DNA of 8,031 bases from Elusimicrobiota bacterium. GTDB lineage: Bacteria > CG03 > SLGR01 > JAGXOG01. Positions 1-5,365 of this stretch are shown piece by piece. Each line of letters starts with the position of its first letter. Within the stretch, counting starts at the first letter, position 1. The notes under the pieces are model-generated. The model was not told where the DNA came from, made no database searches, and saw only the letters and a program-made list of their open reading frames with translations. Where the stretch lies: contig JAQICQ010000211.1 in the NCBI GenBank assembly GCA_027858455.1, positions 1 to 8,031 of the forward strand, in the 5' to 3' direction. Made by a program: the position numbers and the translations under genes.

Positions 1-462
1 CCCCCATATCCATATATTTGAATTATTTAAAAAATAATATCTTCCGAGTATTCCTTTTATTCCTTTTGCTATTTTCAACGGGTCTCTTGTATCGGCACTT
101 TCAAACCACATAAGCGACCTGAATATTTTTGCAGGCCCGAAATTAATCTTCTGCAGCCCCACGCGCACCTCCCAGTTAATTTTTTGGTATCTTAACCAGA
201 ACCGGTAAAAATCCGCGTCGACGTTATCCGAAAGCTCTTTTAAGCTTGACCCGGACATACCTAATTCTGCTGAAAGATAAATATCAGTGCCATTAAAAAT
301 ATTATCTTCAAATTGAGGTATATATCTGAGATTAATATCTGTATCCGGCGAGCTTCCACAATCAACGGCGGTCTGAAGCGACGCCTCTCCTTTAAAAGAT
401 GCGCCTGCCGCAGTTACCCCGGAAAGAAACAATATTGTAATTGCAGTAAAAACAGATTTCAC
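1..462 (-). CDS. Partial porin-like outer-membrane beta-barrel protein, C-terminus beyond left edge
   Basis: An uninterrupted minus-strand frame of 154 codons runs from a GTG start at 460-462 to the first base of the window, so the 3' part is missing. The start is preceded by a good ribosome binding site (AGGGAG, about 5 nt spacing). Residues 1-20 form a signal peptide (basic start, hydrophobic SVFTAITILFLSG, small residues TAAGA before cleavage). The mature part alternates polar and hydrophobic residues and has aromatic girdle-like stretches (FYRFWLRYQ, VRVGLQKINFGP, GRYYFLNNSNIWIWG), which suggests a transmembrane beta-barrel of porin or export-channel type. The exact family is not certain. 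The GTG overlaps the TGA stop of the TetR gene, so translation is probably coupled and expression should follow the TetR promoter. It is presumably an outer-membrane channel or a substrate-uptake/efflux component, but the substrate cannot be read from the sequence. Confidence 0.75.
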   Translation of the reverse strand, partial: MKSVFTAITILFLSGVTAAGASFKGEASLQTAVDCGSSPDTDINLRYIPQFEDNIFNGTDIYLSAELGMSGSSLKELSDNVDADFYRFWLRYQKINWEVRVGLQKINFGPAKIFRSLMWFESADTRDPLKIAKGIKGILGRYYFLNNSNIWIWG

Positions 463-1049
463 TTCTTCTCCCTGCTTAAAATTCCCAAATATAATACTTT
501 AAACATATCATTGAATATCTCACTATTATTATCTTTATAATACTCAGAATTGTTTAATTTAAAGAAAACTTCCCTCATACTATTTAAAATGACAACCATT
601 GTTTCTATGGGAACGTCTTTCCTTATCTCACCATTTTCCTTAGCATTTTCAAAAATTTCTTTTGTTTTTTTAAGTGATTGATTGGTTTGACGGATGATGA
701 ATTTTTCTATTTCAGGAATTTTACTCGTCATTATATCATTTAAAAATTCTGCGCTGAAATTTAAAACCAAATCTATTTTCATCTCAAGGACTTCTTTTAG
801 CTTTCGCTCAAAAGTTATATTCTTATTAAATATAACATAAAATTTTTCCCAGGCTTCTTTGTAAATTTCTTTAACAATAATAAAAGCAACTGCATCTTTA
901 TCCCTGAAGTGTCTGTAAAAAGTCATTTTGCTGATACCGGCGAGAGCGCATATCTTTTTAACAGTTACCGGACTTATCCCGTTTTTATAAAAGAGCTTCC
1001 GGGAAGCTTCTATAATTTTATCCGTTGATTTTGTTTTTTGTCTTTTCAT
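459..1049 (-). CDS. TetR/AcrR-family transcriptional regulator
   Basis: The 196-residue product has the length and architecture of TetR-family repressors. Helix 1 is at about residues 8-23 (DKIIEASRKLFYKNG). The helix-turn-helix lies at 28-48 (VTVKKICALAGISKMTFYRHF), with the family-typical T-FYRHF recognition helix followed by KD at 51-52. The rest is an all-helical ligand-binding/dimerisation domain that is variable between members, so the inducer is unknown. The ATG at 1047-1049 has only a weak Shine-Dalgarno. A promoter and a palindromic candidate operator lie directly upstream, which points to autoregulation. The stop codon overlaps the GTG of the downstream porin-like gene, so that gene is the most likely regulated partner. 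DNA binding and dimerisation are family knowledge; the pairing with the porin is inferred from the overlap. Confidence 0.93.
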   Translation of the reverse strand: MKRQKTKSTDKIIEASRKLFYKNGISPVTVKKICALAGISKMTFYRHFRDKDAVAFIIVKEIYKEAWEKFYVIFNKNITFERKLKEVLEMKIDLVLNFSAEFLNDIMTSKIPEIEKFIIRQTNQSLKKTKEIFENAKENGEIRKDVPIETMVVILNSMREVFFKLNNSEYYKDNNSEIFNDMFKVLYLGILSREKK

Positions 1050-1060
1050 ATTCTTATCAA

Positions 1061-1087
1061 TGTTACTAATCTAATAAAATGGTAACA
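1061..1087. promoter_or_regulatory. Candidate TetR operator (inverted repeat)
   Basis: Exact 6-bp arms TGTTAC (1061-1066) and GTAACA (1082-1087) are separated by 15 bases. Further symmetric matches inside the spacer are only partial. It lies between the tetR start codon and the -35 box and covers the predicted -10, the expected place for an autorepressor site. The 27-bp size is in the usual TetR-family range. Binding is inferred. Confidence 0.5.
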
Positions 1088-1107
1088 TAGGGGGCGGGTT
1101 TTGTCAA
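1079..1107 (-). promoter_or_regulatory. Sigma-70-type promoter for tetR and porin pair
   Basis: On the minus strand a perfect -35 box TTGACA (1107-1102) is followed after 17 bases by TACCAT (1084-1079, four of six consensus positions). Transcription would begin near 1072, giving a leader of about 23 nt. The -10 is inside the candidate TetR operator. Confidence 0.55.
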
Positions 1108-1174
1108 TTGGCGGGACACGAGTGTGTTTCTATAAAAACAATAAATATGCTTGCTAAATAATTAGCTGCTGTTT

Positions 1175-1663
1175 TTAAAAATAATATCTTGCTCCGAGAC
1201 CGGCGGTTATATCCATTTTAGTTTCGGGAACAATATCCAGGACAGGTCCTATCTCGAGAAAAAGCTCTGTCGGAAGATTATCAAATATATAATCCAGCCC
1301 CCCTACTAATCTTATTCCTATCCGTGTCTCCTGCGATAAATTATCTGGGTCGCGAACTAAAAACCTTGTCCCTATGCCGGTATAATAAGGCAGTTTCCCC
1401 GAGGTAACTTCAAAAAAATCAAATGTATGCCTCAACAGATTTATCTGCCCCGTAAATTTATTTACCGCGGCGCGCGACCACCCCATGGTAAAATCTATCG
1501 CCCCGGCAGGATGGGTCCATATCTTTATGCTTATGCCGGTAGGATAACCGGCGGCAAAACCTATTCCTATCCTTTTTTTCTCTAAATCAACGGCGCCGGC
1601 AACGGAGGCAGAAAAGAAAACAACGATTATAAAAAAAATAAAACCTTTAGATTTAAATGACAT
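1175..1663 (-). CDS. Small outer-membrane beta-barrel protein, DUF3996/BAPKO_0422-like
   Basis: The 162-residue product starts with a clear signal peptide (MSFKSKG then the hydrophobic FIFFIIVVFFSASV, likely cut after AGA near residue 24). The mature protein is a series of amphipathic beta-strands rich in Gly and aromatic residues, such as GIGFAAGYPTGISIKIW, YYTGIGTRFLVRD, GIRLVGGLDYIF and LFLEIGPVLDI. It ends in AGLGARYYF, and a C-terminal Phe is typical of outer-membrane barrels. The pattern matches what I remember of the DUF3996 family of small 8-strand barrels, but this needs a profile search. The ATG lies inside the end of the flavin-reductase-like gene (11-nt overlap in a different frame), so it is probably translated from the same mRNA. 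There is no strong Shine-Dalgarno. Function is unknown beyond a likely outer-membrane location. Confidence 0.72.
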   Translation of the reverse strand: MSFKSKGFIFFIIVVFFSASVAGAVDLEKKRIGIGFAAGYPTGISIKIWTHPAGAIDFTMGWSRAAVNKFTGQINLLRHTFDFFEVTSGKLPYYTGIGTRFLVRDPDNLSQETRIGIRLVGGLDYIFDNLPTELFLEIGPVLDIVPETKMDITAGLGARYYF

Positions 1664-2192
1664 CTCTTGAATCCGCGGAAAAGTCGCCCCCTCCTAAATG
1701 ATGAAGCGTCCTGCCCTCTCTGTTTTCAGGATAAACTCTCTTTATAAAACCTTCTTTTGACCCGTATGCTCTTACGGCCTCTCCTATGACAAGAGCAACA
1801 CCCTCATCATATTCTTCTTTAAACTTACATTCTATAGCCCCGACTATCCCTTTCGGAACGAGACAATCTAAATTTTTGCCCTTACCTGCTTTAATTCCAA
1901 ACTCTTTAAATTTATCAGTATTGCGGCCGGATACCGACCCGGTATCTTTGACCATATCTGCCTGCCCGGCAGAAGGCACACAAACTATAAATTCTCCGGT
2001 TTCTTTTATATTATCATAAGTTTTATGACTCTTCCCTATTGCGGCAAGAACAGTTGTCGGTGATTTTTTAACCGGACAGTTCCAGGCAATGGGAGCTATA
2101 TCATAATCTCCCCCGGCAGAACGGGTCGATACAAGTATGAGCGGCCCGTGATTTAAAAGCCTGTATGCTTTATCAAGCGAAATATCTTTCAT
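1653..2192 (-). CDS. Flavin reductase-like FMN-binding split-barrel protein (flavoredoxin-type)
   Basis: The 179 residues carry hallmarks of the flavin reductase-like split barrel. Residues 17-38 (GPLILVSTR..., DIAPIAWN) form the first strands, and the conserved SHKTYDNIKETGEFIV lies at 55-70, where the S-H-K-T turn normally contacts FMN phosphate. The SVSGRNTDKF stretch and the C-terminal HHLGGGDF are also typical. Family members bind FMN and act as flavin/ferric reductases or small electron carriers in the cytoplasm; the partner is not evident here. The start has a ribosome binding site (GAGAGG, 9 nt upstream), and a promoter lies about 70 nt upstream. Four purine-rich 9-nt repeats fill the leader. 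The 3' end overlaps the barrel gene by 11 nt, implying a two-gene operon with no obvious shared function. Confidence 0.88.
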   Translation of the reverse strand: MKDISLDKAYRLLNHGPLILVSTRSAGGDYDIAPIAWNCPVKKSPTTVLAAIGKSHKTYDNIKETGEFIVCVPSAGQADMVKDTGSVSGRNTDKFKEFGIKAGKGKNLDCLVPKGIVGAIECKFKEEYDEGVALVIGEAVRAYGSKEGFIKRVYPENREGRTLHHLGGGDFSADSRDVI

Positions 2193-2201
2193 ATTAAATT
2201 T

Positions 2202-2237
2202 CCTCTCTTTATCTTCTTTCTTCTCTTTCTTCTCTTT
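2202..2237 (-). repeat. Four tandem 9-nt purine repeats in the flavin-reductase leader
   Basis: Read on the minus strand, the leader contains AAAGAGAAG twice (2237-2220), then AAAGAAGAT (2219-2211) and AAAGAGAGG (2210-2202). The last unit supplies the ribosome binding site. Each unit contains a Shine-Dalgarno-like purine core. The tract is nearly homopurine on one strand. Confidence 0.8.
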
Positions 2238-2259
2238 CTTTTAAAGGTCTCTTTTAATA

Positions 2260-2288
2260 AATTTATTACTTTTGACTTCTTTTGTCAA
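2260..2288 (-). promoter_or_regulatory. Promoter for the flavin-reductase/barrel pair
   Basis: Perfect -35 TTGACA (2288-2283 on the minus strand), 17-base spacer, and TAAATT (2265-2260) as a four-of-six -10. The start would be near 2253, leaving a purine-rich leader of about 60 nt before the ATG. Its -35 box lies in the right arm of the inverted repeat at 2270-2290. Confidence 0.5.
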
Positions 2289-2290
2289 AA
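2270..2290. promoter_or_regulatory. Perfect inverted repeat spanning two divergent -35 boxes
   Basis: TTTTGAC (2270-2276) and GTCAAAA (2284-2290) are perfect 7-base arms around a 7-base spacer. The left arm holds the -35 of the plus-strand nfo promoter and the right arm holds the -35 of the minus-strand promoter. The symmetry may simply reflect two facing TTGAC boxes, or it could be a shared operator. It does not match the LexA sites I know (CTG-N10-CAG or GAAC-N4-GTTC). Confidence 0.5.
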
Positions 2291-2299
2291 TAATATACT
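2272..2299 (+). promoter_or_regulatory. Promoter for nfo, giving a near-leaderless mRNA
   Basis: TTGACT (2272-2277), 16-base spacer, TATACT (2294-2299). A start 6-8 bases past the -10 would fall at about 2305-2307, only a few nt before the ATG at 2310. No Shine-Dalgarno is visible between them. Confidence 0.5.
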
Positions 2300-2309
2300 A
2301 AGTTATATT

Positions 2310-3110
2310 ATGCATATAGGCGCGCACTGTTCCATAGCCGGAGGGCTCCATAAATCAATTCAAAGGATTCTCGATATAGGAGGAAACACTCTCCAGATAT
2401 TTTCGGGAAACCCCAGAGGATGGAAAAAAAACAAACTGGAAAAAAAAGATATTGCCCTTTTTAAAAAACTGCGCAAAAAAAACAATATCGGACCGGTTGC
2501 CATACATACCACCTACCTTATAAATATAGCTTCGCGTAAAGCAACTTTAAGAAAAAAATCAGTAACTGCCCTTAAAGACGAACTTGAAAGAGCAGATTTT
2601 ATCGGAGCGGATTTTTTAGTTCTTCACCCGGGGAGCTATACTCAAACTACAAAAAAAGAAGGCATAAAAAATATAAAAGAATCCCTGCAATCACTTTTTT
2701 CCGATAATGATTACTCAACACAGCTGCTTCTGGAAAATACCGCGGGGGCGGGAAAAACCATAGGGTCGGATTTTAATACTCTCATTGATATAAAAGACGC
2801 TGTTTCAAAAAAAATAGGTTTCTGCATAGATACCGCTCATGCCTTTGGGGCGGGAATAAAAATTAAAAATATTCTCAGCCATCCCATATCTGAAAATACT
2901 TTTCTTGTGCATATAAACGATTCAAAGATTGAATTCGGAAGTCACAGAGACCGCCATGAAAATATCGGAAAAGGTGAAATCGGAAAAAAAAACTTTAAAG
3001 CGATGGTAAAACATCCCGCCTGGAAAAACAAACCCTTTATCCTGGAGACCCCCGGCGGCGACCAAAATTTTGCCGCAGACATAAAAACACTTAAGTCATT
3101 AAGAAATTAA
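2310..3110 (+). CDS. nfo: Endonuclease IV (apurinic/apyrimidinic endonuclease)
   Basis: The product is the AP endonuclease of base-excision repair, which cuts 5' of abasic sites using a trinuclear zinc centre in a TIM barrel. All nine expected metal ligands are visible: H66, H106 (LHPGSY), E142 (LLENTAGAG), D174 and H177 (CIDTAHAF), H201 (HINDSK), D214 and H216 (HRDRHENIGKG), and E246 (ILETPG). The N-terminal IGAHCSIAGGL is also typical. At 266 residues it is slightly shorter than E. coli Nfo, mainly from a loop about 10 residues shorter between the H177 and H201 positions. The ATG at 2310 is the only credible start; it lacks a Shine-Dalgarno and sits just behind the predicted promoter. The stop overlaps the stop of the convergent cupin gene. 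It appears monocistronic and complete. Confidence 0.96.
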   Translation: MHIGAHCSIAGGLHKSIQRILDIGGNTLQIFSGNPRGWKKNKLEKKDIALFKKLRKKNNIGPVAIHTTYLINIASRKATLRKKSVTALKDELERADFIGADFLVLHPGSYTQTTKKEGIKNIKESLQSLFSDNDYSTQLLLENTAGAGKTIGSDFNTLIDIKDAVSKKIGFCIDTAHAFGAGIKIKNILSHPISENTFLVHINDSKIEFGSHRDRHENIGKGEIGKKNFKAMVKHPAWKNKPFILETPGGDQNFAADIKTLKSLRN

Positions 3111-3379
3111 CTGCCGAGATTGTAATGCTTTTTAATATCTTCTTTTATATCCCAGATGCATTCTAATCCTTCGGGAAAAGTAACAAAATCCCCGCGGCCG
3201 AATTCAACCTTATCACCGTTAGTTTCTACAACCGCGCGGCCCTCTAAGATATAACAGCGCTCTTTTGAACCGTAGCTCCAGTTAAATCTTGAAACTTCTT
3301 TCTCCCATATAGGCCATCTGAAGACATTGAGTTTACGGAGCTTTTCTTCCGGAAGTTTTTCAACCTTAATATCGGACAT
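3107..3379 (-). CDS. Small single-domain cupin, Cupin_3/DUF861 type (TM1112-like)
   Basis: The 90 residues form one short cupin barrel. Key segments are RWPIWEKEVSRFNW (21-34), CYILEGRAVVET (42-53), GDKVEFGRGDFVTFPEG (55-71) and IKKHYNL near the end. The order and wording strongly resemble the Thermotoga maritima protein TM1112 as I remember it. The usual cupin metal-binding His pair is missing: the first motif reads KERCYILEG and the second ends GLECIW, with Cys where His is common. A metal-dependent enzyme role is therefore doubtful. No biochemical function is known to me for this group. It begins 13 nt after the cyclophilin stop with AGGGAG as ribosome binding site, so the two are co-transcribed. 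It converges with nfo, sharing a TTAA that contains both stop codons. Confidence 0.88.
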   Translation of the reverse strand: MSDIKVEKLPEEKLRKLNVFRWPIWEKEVSRFNWSYGSKERCYILEGRAVVETNGDKVEFGRGDFVTFPEGLECIWDIKEDIKKHYNLGS

Positions 3380-3392
3380 AATAATTCTCCCT

Positions 3393-4058
3393 TTAATTAA
3401 CCTCGACTATTTCAACTTTATCTATAATTACGGGAACAGCCGGTTTATTTGCCCGGCCGGAAGCTTCCACGGTTGATATTTTTTCAACAATATCCATCCC
3501 TTCAACCACTTCTCCAAAGATGGTATGCTTATTATTTAACCAGGGGGTAGGTTTGACGGTTATAAAAAACTGGCTGCCGTTTGTATTCGGCCCGGAATTG
3601 GCCATAGCTAAAATACCTTTTTTATCAAATTGAAGATCGCCTGAAAACTCATCTTTAAATTTATATCCCGGCCCGCCCCGTCCTGTTCCGGTGGGGTCTC
3701 CTCCCTGTATCATAAAATCTTTAATTACCCGGTGGAAGATAAGCCCGTCGTAAAATCTTCCAGTATTTTTTTTACCTGTCTTTATATCTTTATATTCTTT
3801 TTTTCCTTCGGCAAGACCAATGAAATTTGCTACTGTAAGCGGAGCCTTGTCGGAGAAAAGTTTTATTTTTATTTTGCCCATATCTTTTTCTCCGTGAGAA
3901 ACTTTCATAACCGCGTAAAGTCCTTTTTTTGTAAGTTTATCCTGGGTTTTGCCTTTGACACCGGCAGATTTAGAAATATTATTTGACCCTCCATTTGCGC
4001 AACCTGCCAGTAACGCTGTAAGTCCCATAAATATTGTCGTTTTTATTTTCTTTTTCAT
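3393..4058 (-). CDS. Lipoprotein cyclophilin-type peptidyl-prolyl cis-trans isomerase
   Basis: The 221-residue product begins with a lipoprotein signal ending in the lipobox LLAGC (lipidated C20). A Gly/Ser/Lys linker follows to about residue 45, then a full cyclophilin domain (about 47-221). Catalytic-site residues equivalent to human cyclophilin A are present: R110 (FHRVI), F115, M116 and Q118 (FMIQGGD), Q163 and F165 (GSQFFI), W173 and H178 (PWLNNKHTIFG). It should catalyse proline isomerisation during folding of envelope proteins, anchored to a membrane facing the periplasm. Residue 21 is Ala, not the inner-membrane retention Asp of enterobacteria, but sorting rules may differ in this lineage. 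The start has a strong ribosome binding site (GAGGTG). It is followed by the cupin gene. No convincing promoter was found directly upstream, so it may be read from the hepT transcript. Confidence 0.95.
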   Translation of the reverse strand: MKKKIKTTIFMGLTALLAGCANGGSNNISKSAGVKGKTQDKLTKKGLYAVMKVSHGEKDMGKIKIKLFSDKAPLTVANFIGLAEGKKEYKDIKTGKKNTGRFYDGLIFHRVIKDFMIQGGDPTGTGRGGPGYKFKDEFSGDLQFDKKGILAMANSGPNTNGSQFFITVKPTPWLNNKHTIFGEVVEGMDIVEKISTVEASGRANKPAVPVIIDKVEIVEVN

Positions 4059-4105
4059 ATTGCACCTCTTTATTAATTCTTCGGTTCTGTCAAATACTTC
4101 TCTCT

Positions 4106-4222
4106 TTAAATAAAATCTTTTCTTGCTTTTTTAGCTATTTTACCCTCCGTTTCCCGTTTAAATTCTTCTTTTGTGAGCCACACTTTTGAATACTTATTTT
4201 CCCGGTGGCAAATCTTTTTCTT
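4106..4222 (-). other. Start-less coding-like reading frame between hepT and the cyclophilin gene
   Basis: A 38-codon minus-strand frame with protein-like composition (it includes NKYSKVWLTKEEFKRE and KIAKKARKDFI) ends at TAA 4106-4108 and overlaps the end of hepT in another frame. It has no ATG; the only possible start is GTG at 4181-4183, giving 25 residues, with a poor ribosome binding site. It looks like the tail of a lost or truncated gene or a small unrecognised protein. I do not recognise it, and chance is possible. Confidence 0.25.
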
Positions 4223-4550
4223 TTAAAATTAATATATTCTTTTTTAATTCAGTCATTCTGCTCTTTATCACTTTCCATATCCTTATTAAATCAACACCTC
4301 CATAATGATGAATCAAAATATTTCTCATTCCTATAATATCTTTCCAGGGCAGGTCAGGATATTTCTTTTGTATTTCTTTCGGAATATTATTTGCTGCCTC
4401 ACCTATAATTTCTATTCTGCGAATAACAGCGTCTTGTATTTTAGTATCTTTATTAAATCTATTTAGAGAAATATCTTTGGTGTATTCATTTATCTTAGCA
4501 ATGCATTCTAAAATATCATCATAATAAACTTCAGCATTTTTTTTATTCAT
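4194..4550 (-). CDS. hepT: HepT-like HEPN RNase toxin (DUF86)
   Basis: The 118-residue all-helical protein carries the defining HEPN motif RX4HXY as R76-NILI-H81-H-Y83 in MRNILIHHYGGVD, preceded by the DUF86-typical IEIIGEAANNIPKEIQKKYPDLPWKDIIG. HepT proteins are dimeric RNases that inhibit translation. Arg and His of the motif are catalytic, and the Tyr is the residue that partner MntA proteins modify by adding AMP. Here the catalytic residues are intact, so the toxin is probably functional. Its ATG overlaps the mntA stop (ATGA), and AGGAG lies about 10 nt upstream, so synthesis is coupled to the antitoxin. Family assignment rests on motif and partner; target RNA is unknown. Confidence 0.93.
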   Translation of the reverse strand: MNKKNAEVYYDDILECIAKINEYTKDISLNRFNKDTKIQDAVIRRIEIIGEAANNIPKEIQKKYPDLPWKDIIGMRNILIHHYGGVDLIRIWKVIKSRMTELKKNILILKEKDLPPGK

Positions 4551-4840
4551 AAAATACGAATCTCCTCTTTTAGTACATTCTTTCTTAAAATAGGTTTGAT
4601 CGTGGAATATTCAATAAGATCTATTTCTCTTCCTACGGAATCTTCAATTTCATGTTTCATATGAACAAAATCCAAAAGATCTAAATTCGCATCATCAGGA
4701 ATTTTAATTAATATATCAATGTCACTGTCTTTTTTTAAATCTCCGCGCACCAAAGAACCGAAAACACCGGCCTTTGTAACACTATATTTTTTTAAAATGG
4801 GAATAACTGTTTTTATGATTTTCTTAGTTTTTTTATTCAT
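4547..4840 (-). CDS. mntA: MntA-like minimal nucleotidyltransferase antitoxin
   Basis: The product is a minimal nucleotidyltransferase. The GSX10DXD signature is complete (GSLVRGDLKKDSDID, catalytic D40 and D42 with this start), and the third acidic residue is D74 in GREIDLIEY. Such proteins neutralise HepT by AMPylating its motif tyrosine, using ATP. I chose the ATG at 4838-4840 (97 residues), which lies 2 nt beyond the ykgJ stop and starts MNKKTKKI, a normal N-terminus for the family. A longer form from ATG at 4865-4867 (106 residues) is possible; it has GAGGG about 12 nt upstream but adds only nine residues encoded over the ykgJ end. It overlaps hepT by 4 nt, forming a tight antitoxin-toxin operon, and ykgJ lies immediately upstream in the same direction. 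Confidence 0.92.
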   Translation of the reverse strand: MNKKTKKIIKTVIPILKKYSVTKAGVFGSLVRGDLKKDSDIDILIKIPDDANLDLLDFVHMKHEIEDSVGREIDLIEYSTIKPILRKNVLKEEIRIL

Positions 4841-4842
4841 TA

Positions 4843-5229
4843 CTATATCTCTTCTTTCTTCAACCATTCTATTTTAATTCCCTCGCAATATCTTAACATC
4901 TCTTTTATTCTGTCGTCGTTGCGGGCTATACTTCTCCAGTACGGAAAAGTCCGGCACTGTTTCGGCCTTACCGGATAAATATTACAACTGTTGTCTTTTA
5001 AAAATTTACACGGTTCTTCCGGATGCTCATTAAAACAAAGTTTATCCCTGACTTCATTTATATGTTTTTTTATAAAATGGGTTCTTATTACGGCTAAATA
5101 TTTTGCTATATCTTTTATCTCGCTATCTGAAACTTCCACAAAACCCTTTTCCCGGCAGCAGTTGCCGCAACTTTCACAGTTAAAATCAATATCACCTTTT
5201 TTAAAATTATTTATAAATTTATCAAACAT
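4843..5229 (-). CDS. YkgJ-family CxxCxxCC zinc/iron-chelating protein
   Basis: The 128 residues contain the family signature C18-ES-C21-GN-C24-C25 near the N-terminus. Further conserved cysteines are at 65, 74, 82, 92 and 115, and the typical segment CNIYPVRPKQCRTFPYW spans 82-98. Members are annotated as putative zinc- or iron-cluster-binding proteins (UPF0153/YkgJ); their reaction is not established. The ATG at 5227-5229 is directly preceded by an in-frame stop, so it cannot begin further upstream. It lacks a good Shine-Dalgarno and overlaps the end of a small upstream frame (5211-5306), so translational coupling is possible. mntA follows within 2 nt or overlaps it by 25 nt, depending on that gene's start. 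Confidence 0.92.
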   Translation of the reverse strand: MFDKFINNFKKGDIDFNCESCGNCCREKGFVEVSDSEIKDIAKYLAVIRTHFIKKHINEVRDKLCFNEHPEEPCKFLKDNSCNIYPVRPKQCRTFPYWRSIARNDDRIKEMLRYCEGIKIEWLKKEEI

Positions 5230-5306
5230 TTAACAGTTTTTTTACATTCATTGTTTGTCTCCGAACAGTCTGAAAATATTTCTATCTTTCTTTTTTCCGG
5301 CGGCAT
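5211..5306 (-). CDS. Possible 31-residue small protein overlapping the ykgJ start
   Basis: ATG at 5304-5306 opens a frame reading MPPEKRKIEIFSDC, then SETNNEC and KKTVKCLINL, ending at TAA 5211-5213 inside ykgJ (19-nt overlap, different frame). AAAGAG lies about 9 nt upstream. The same frame stays open further upstream for 16 codons with protein-like composition (GDSYYNEKEYPE) but no start codon. It follows a strong promoter and precedes ykgJ, which lacks its own ribosome binding site, so it could act as a leader peptide coupling ykgJ translation. Alternatively it is the remnant of a larger Cys-containing protein. KIEIFS followed by spaced Cys is loosely thioredoxin-like, but that is weak. 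No function is assigned. Confidence 0.35.
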   Translation of the reverse strand: MPPEKRKIEIFSDCSETNNECKKTVKCLINL

Positions 5307-5365
5307 TTCCGGATACTCTTTCTCATTATAATAGCTGTCTCCTGATAATTAAACACTTTAAATAT

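Noticed and set aside
313..540. 75-codon plus-strand frame
   Set aside because: It runs antisense across the porin start and the tetR end, both supported by signal peptide, ribosome binding site and family motifs.
1153..1176. GCTAA-ATAA-TTAGC hairpin near a T-run, possible terminator after the barrel gene
   Set aside because: The stem is only 5 bp and AT-rich; the T-run right after it lies on the plus strand, where no gene needs terminating, and it is part of the barrel gene end on the minus strand.
2270..2290. SOS (LexA) box for nfo
   Set aside because: The inverted repeat does not match the CTG-N10-CAG or GAAC-N4-GTTC patterns; SOS control of nfo is not supported.
4065..4093. Minus-strand TTGACA (4093-4088) as -35 for the cyclophilin gene
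   Set aside because: No acceptable -10 follows at 16-18 bases; the only weak hexamer would place the transcript start beyond the gene's strong ribosome binding site.
4538..4840. Identical 13-bp stretch at the starts of hepT (4538-4550) and mntA (4828-4840), as if duplicated
   Set aside because: It merely encodes the same MNKK beginning with an A-rich codon run; the proteins are unrelated beyond this.
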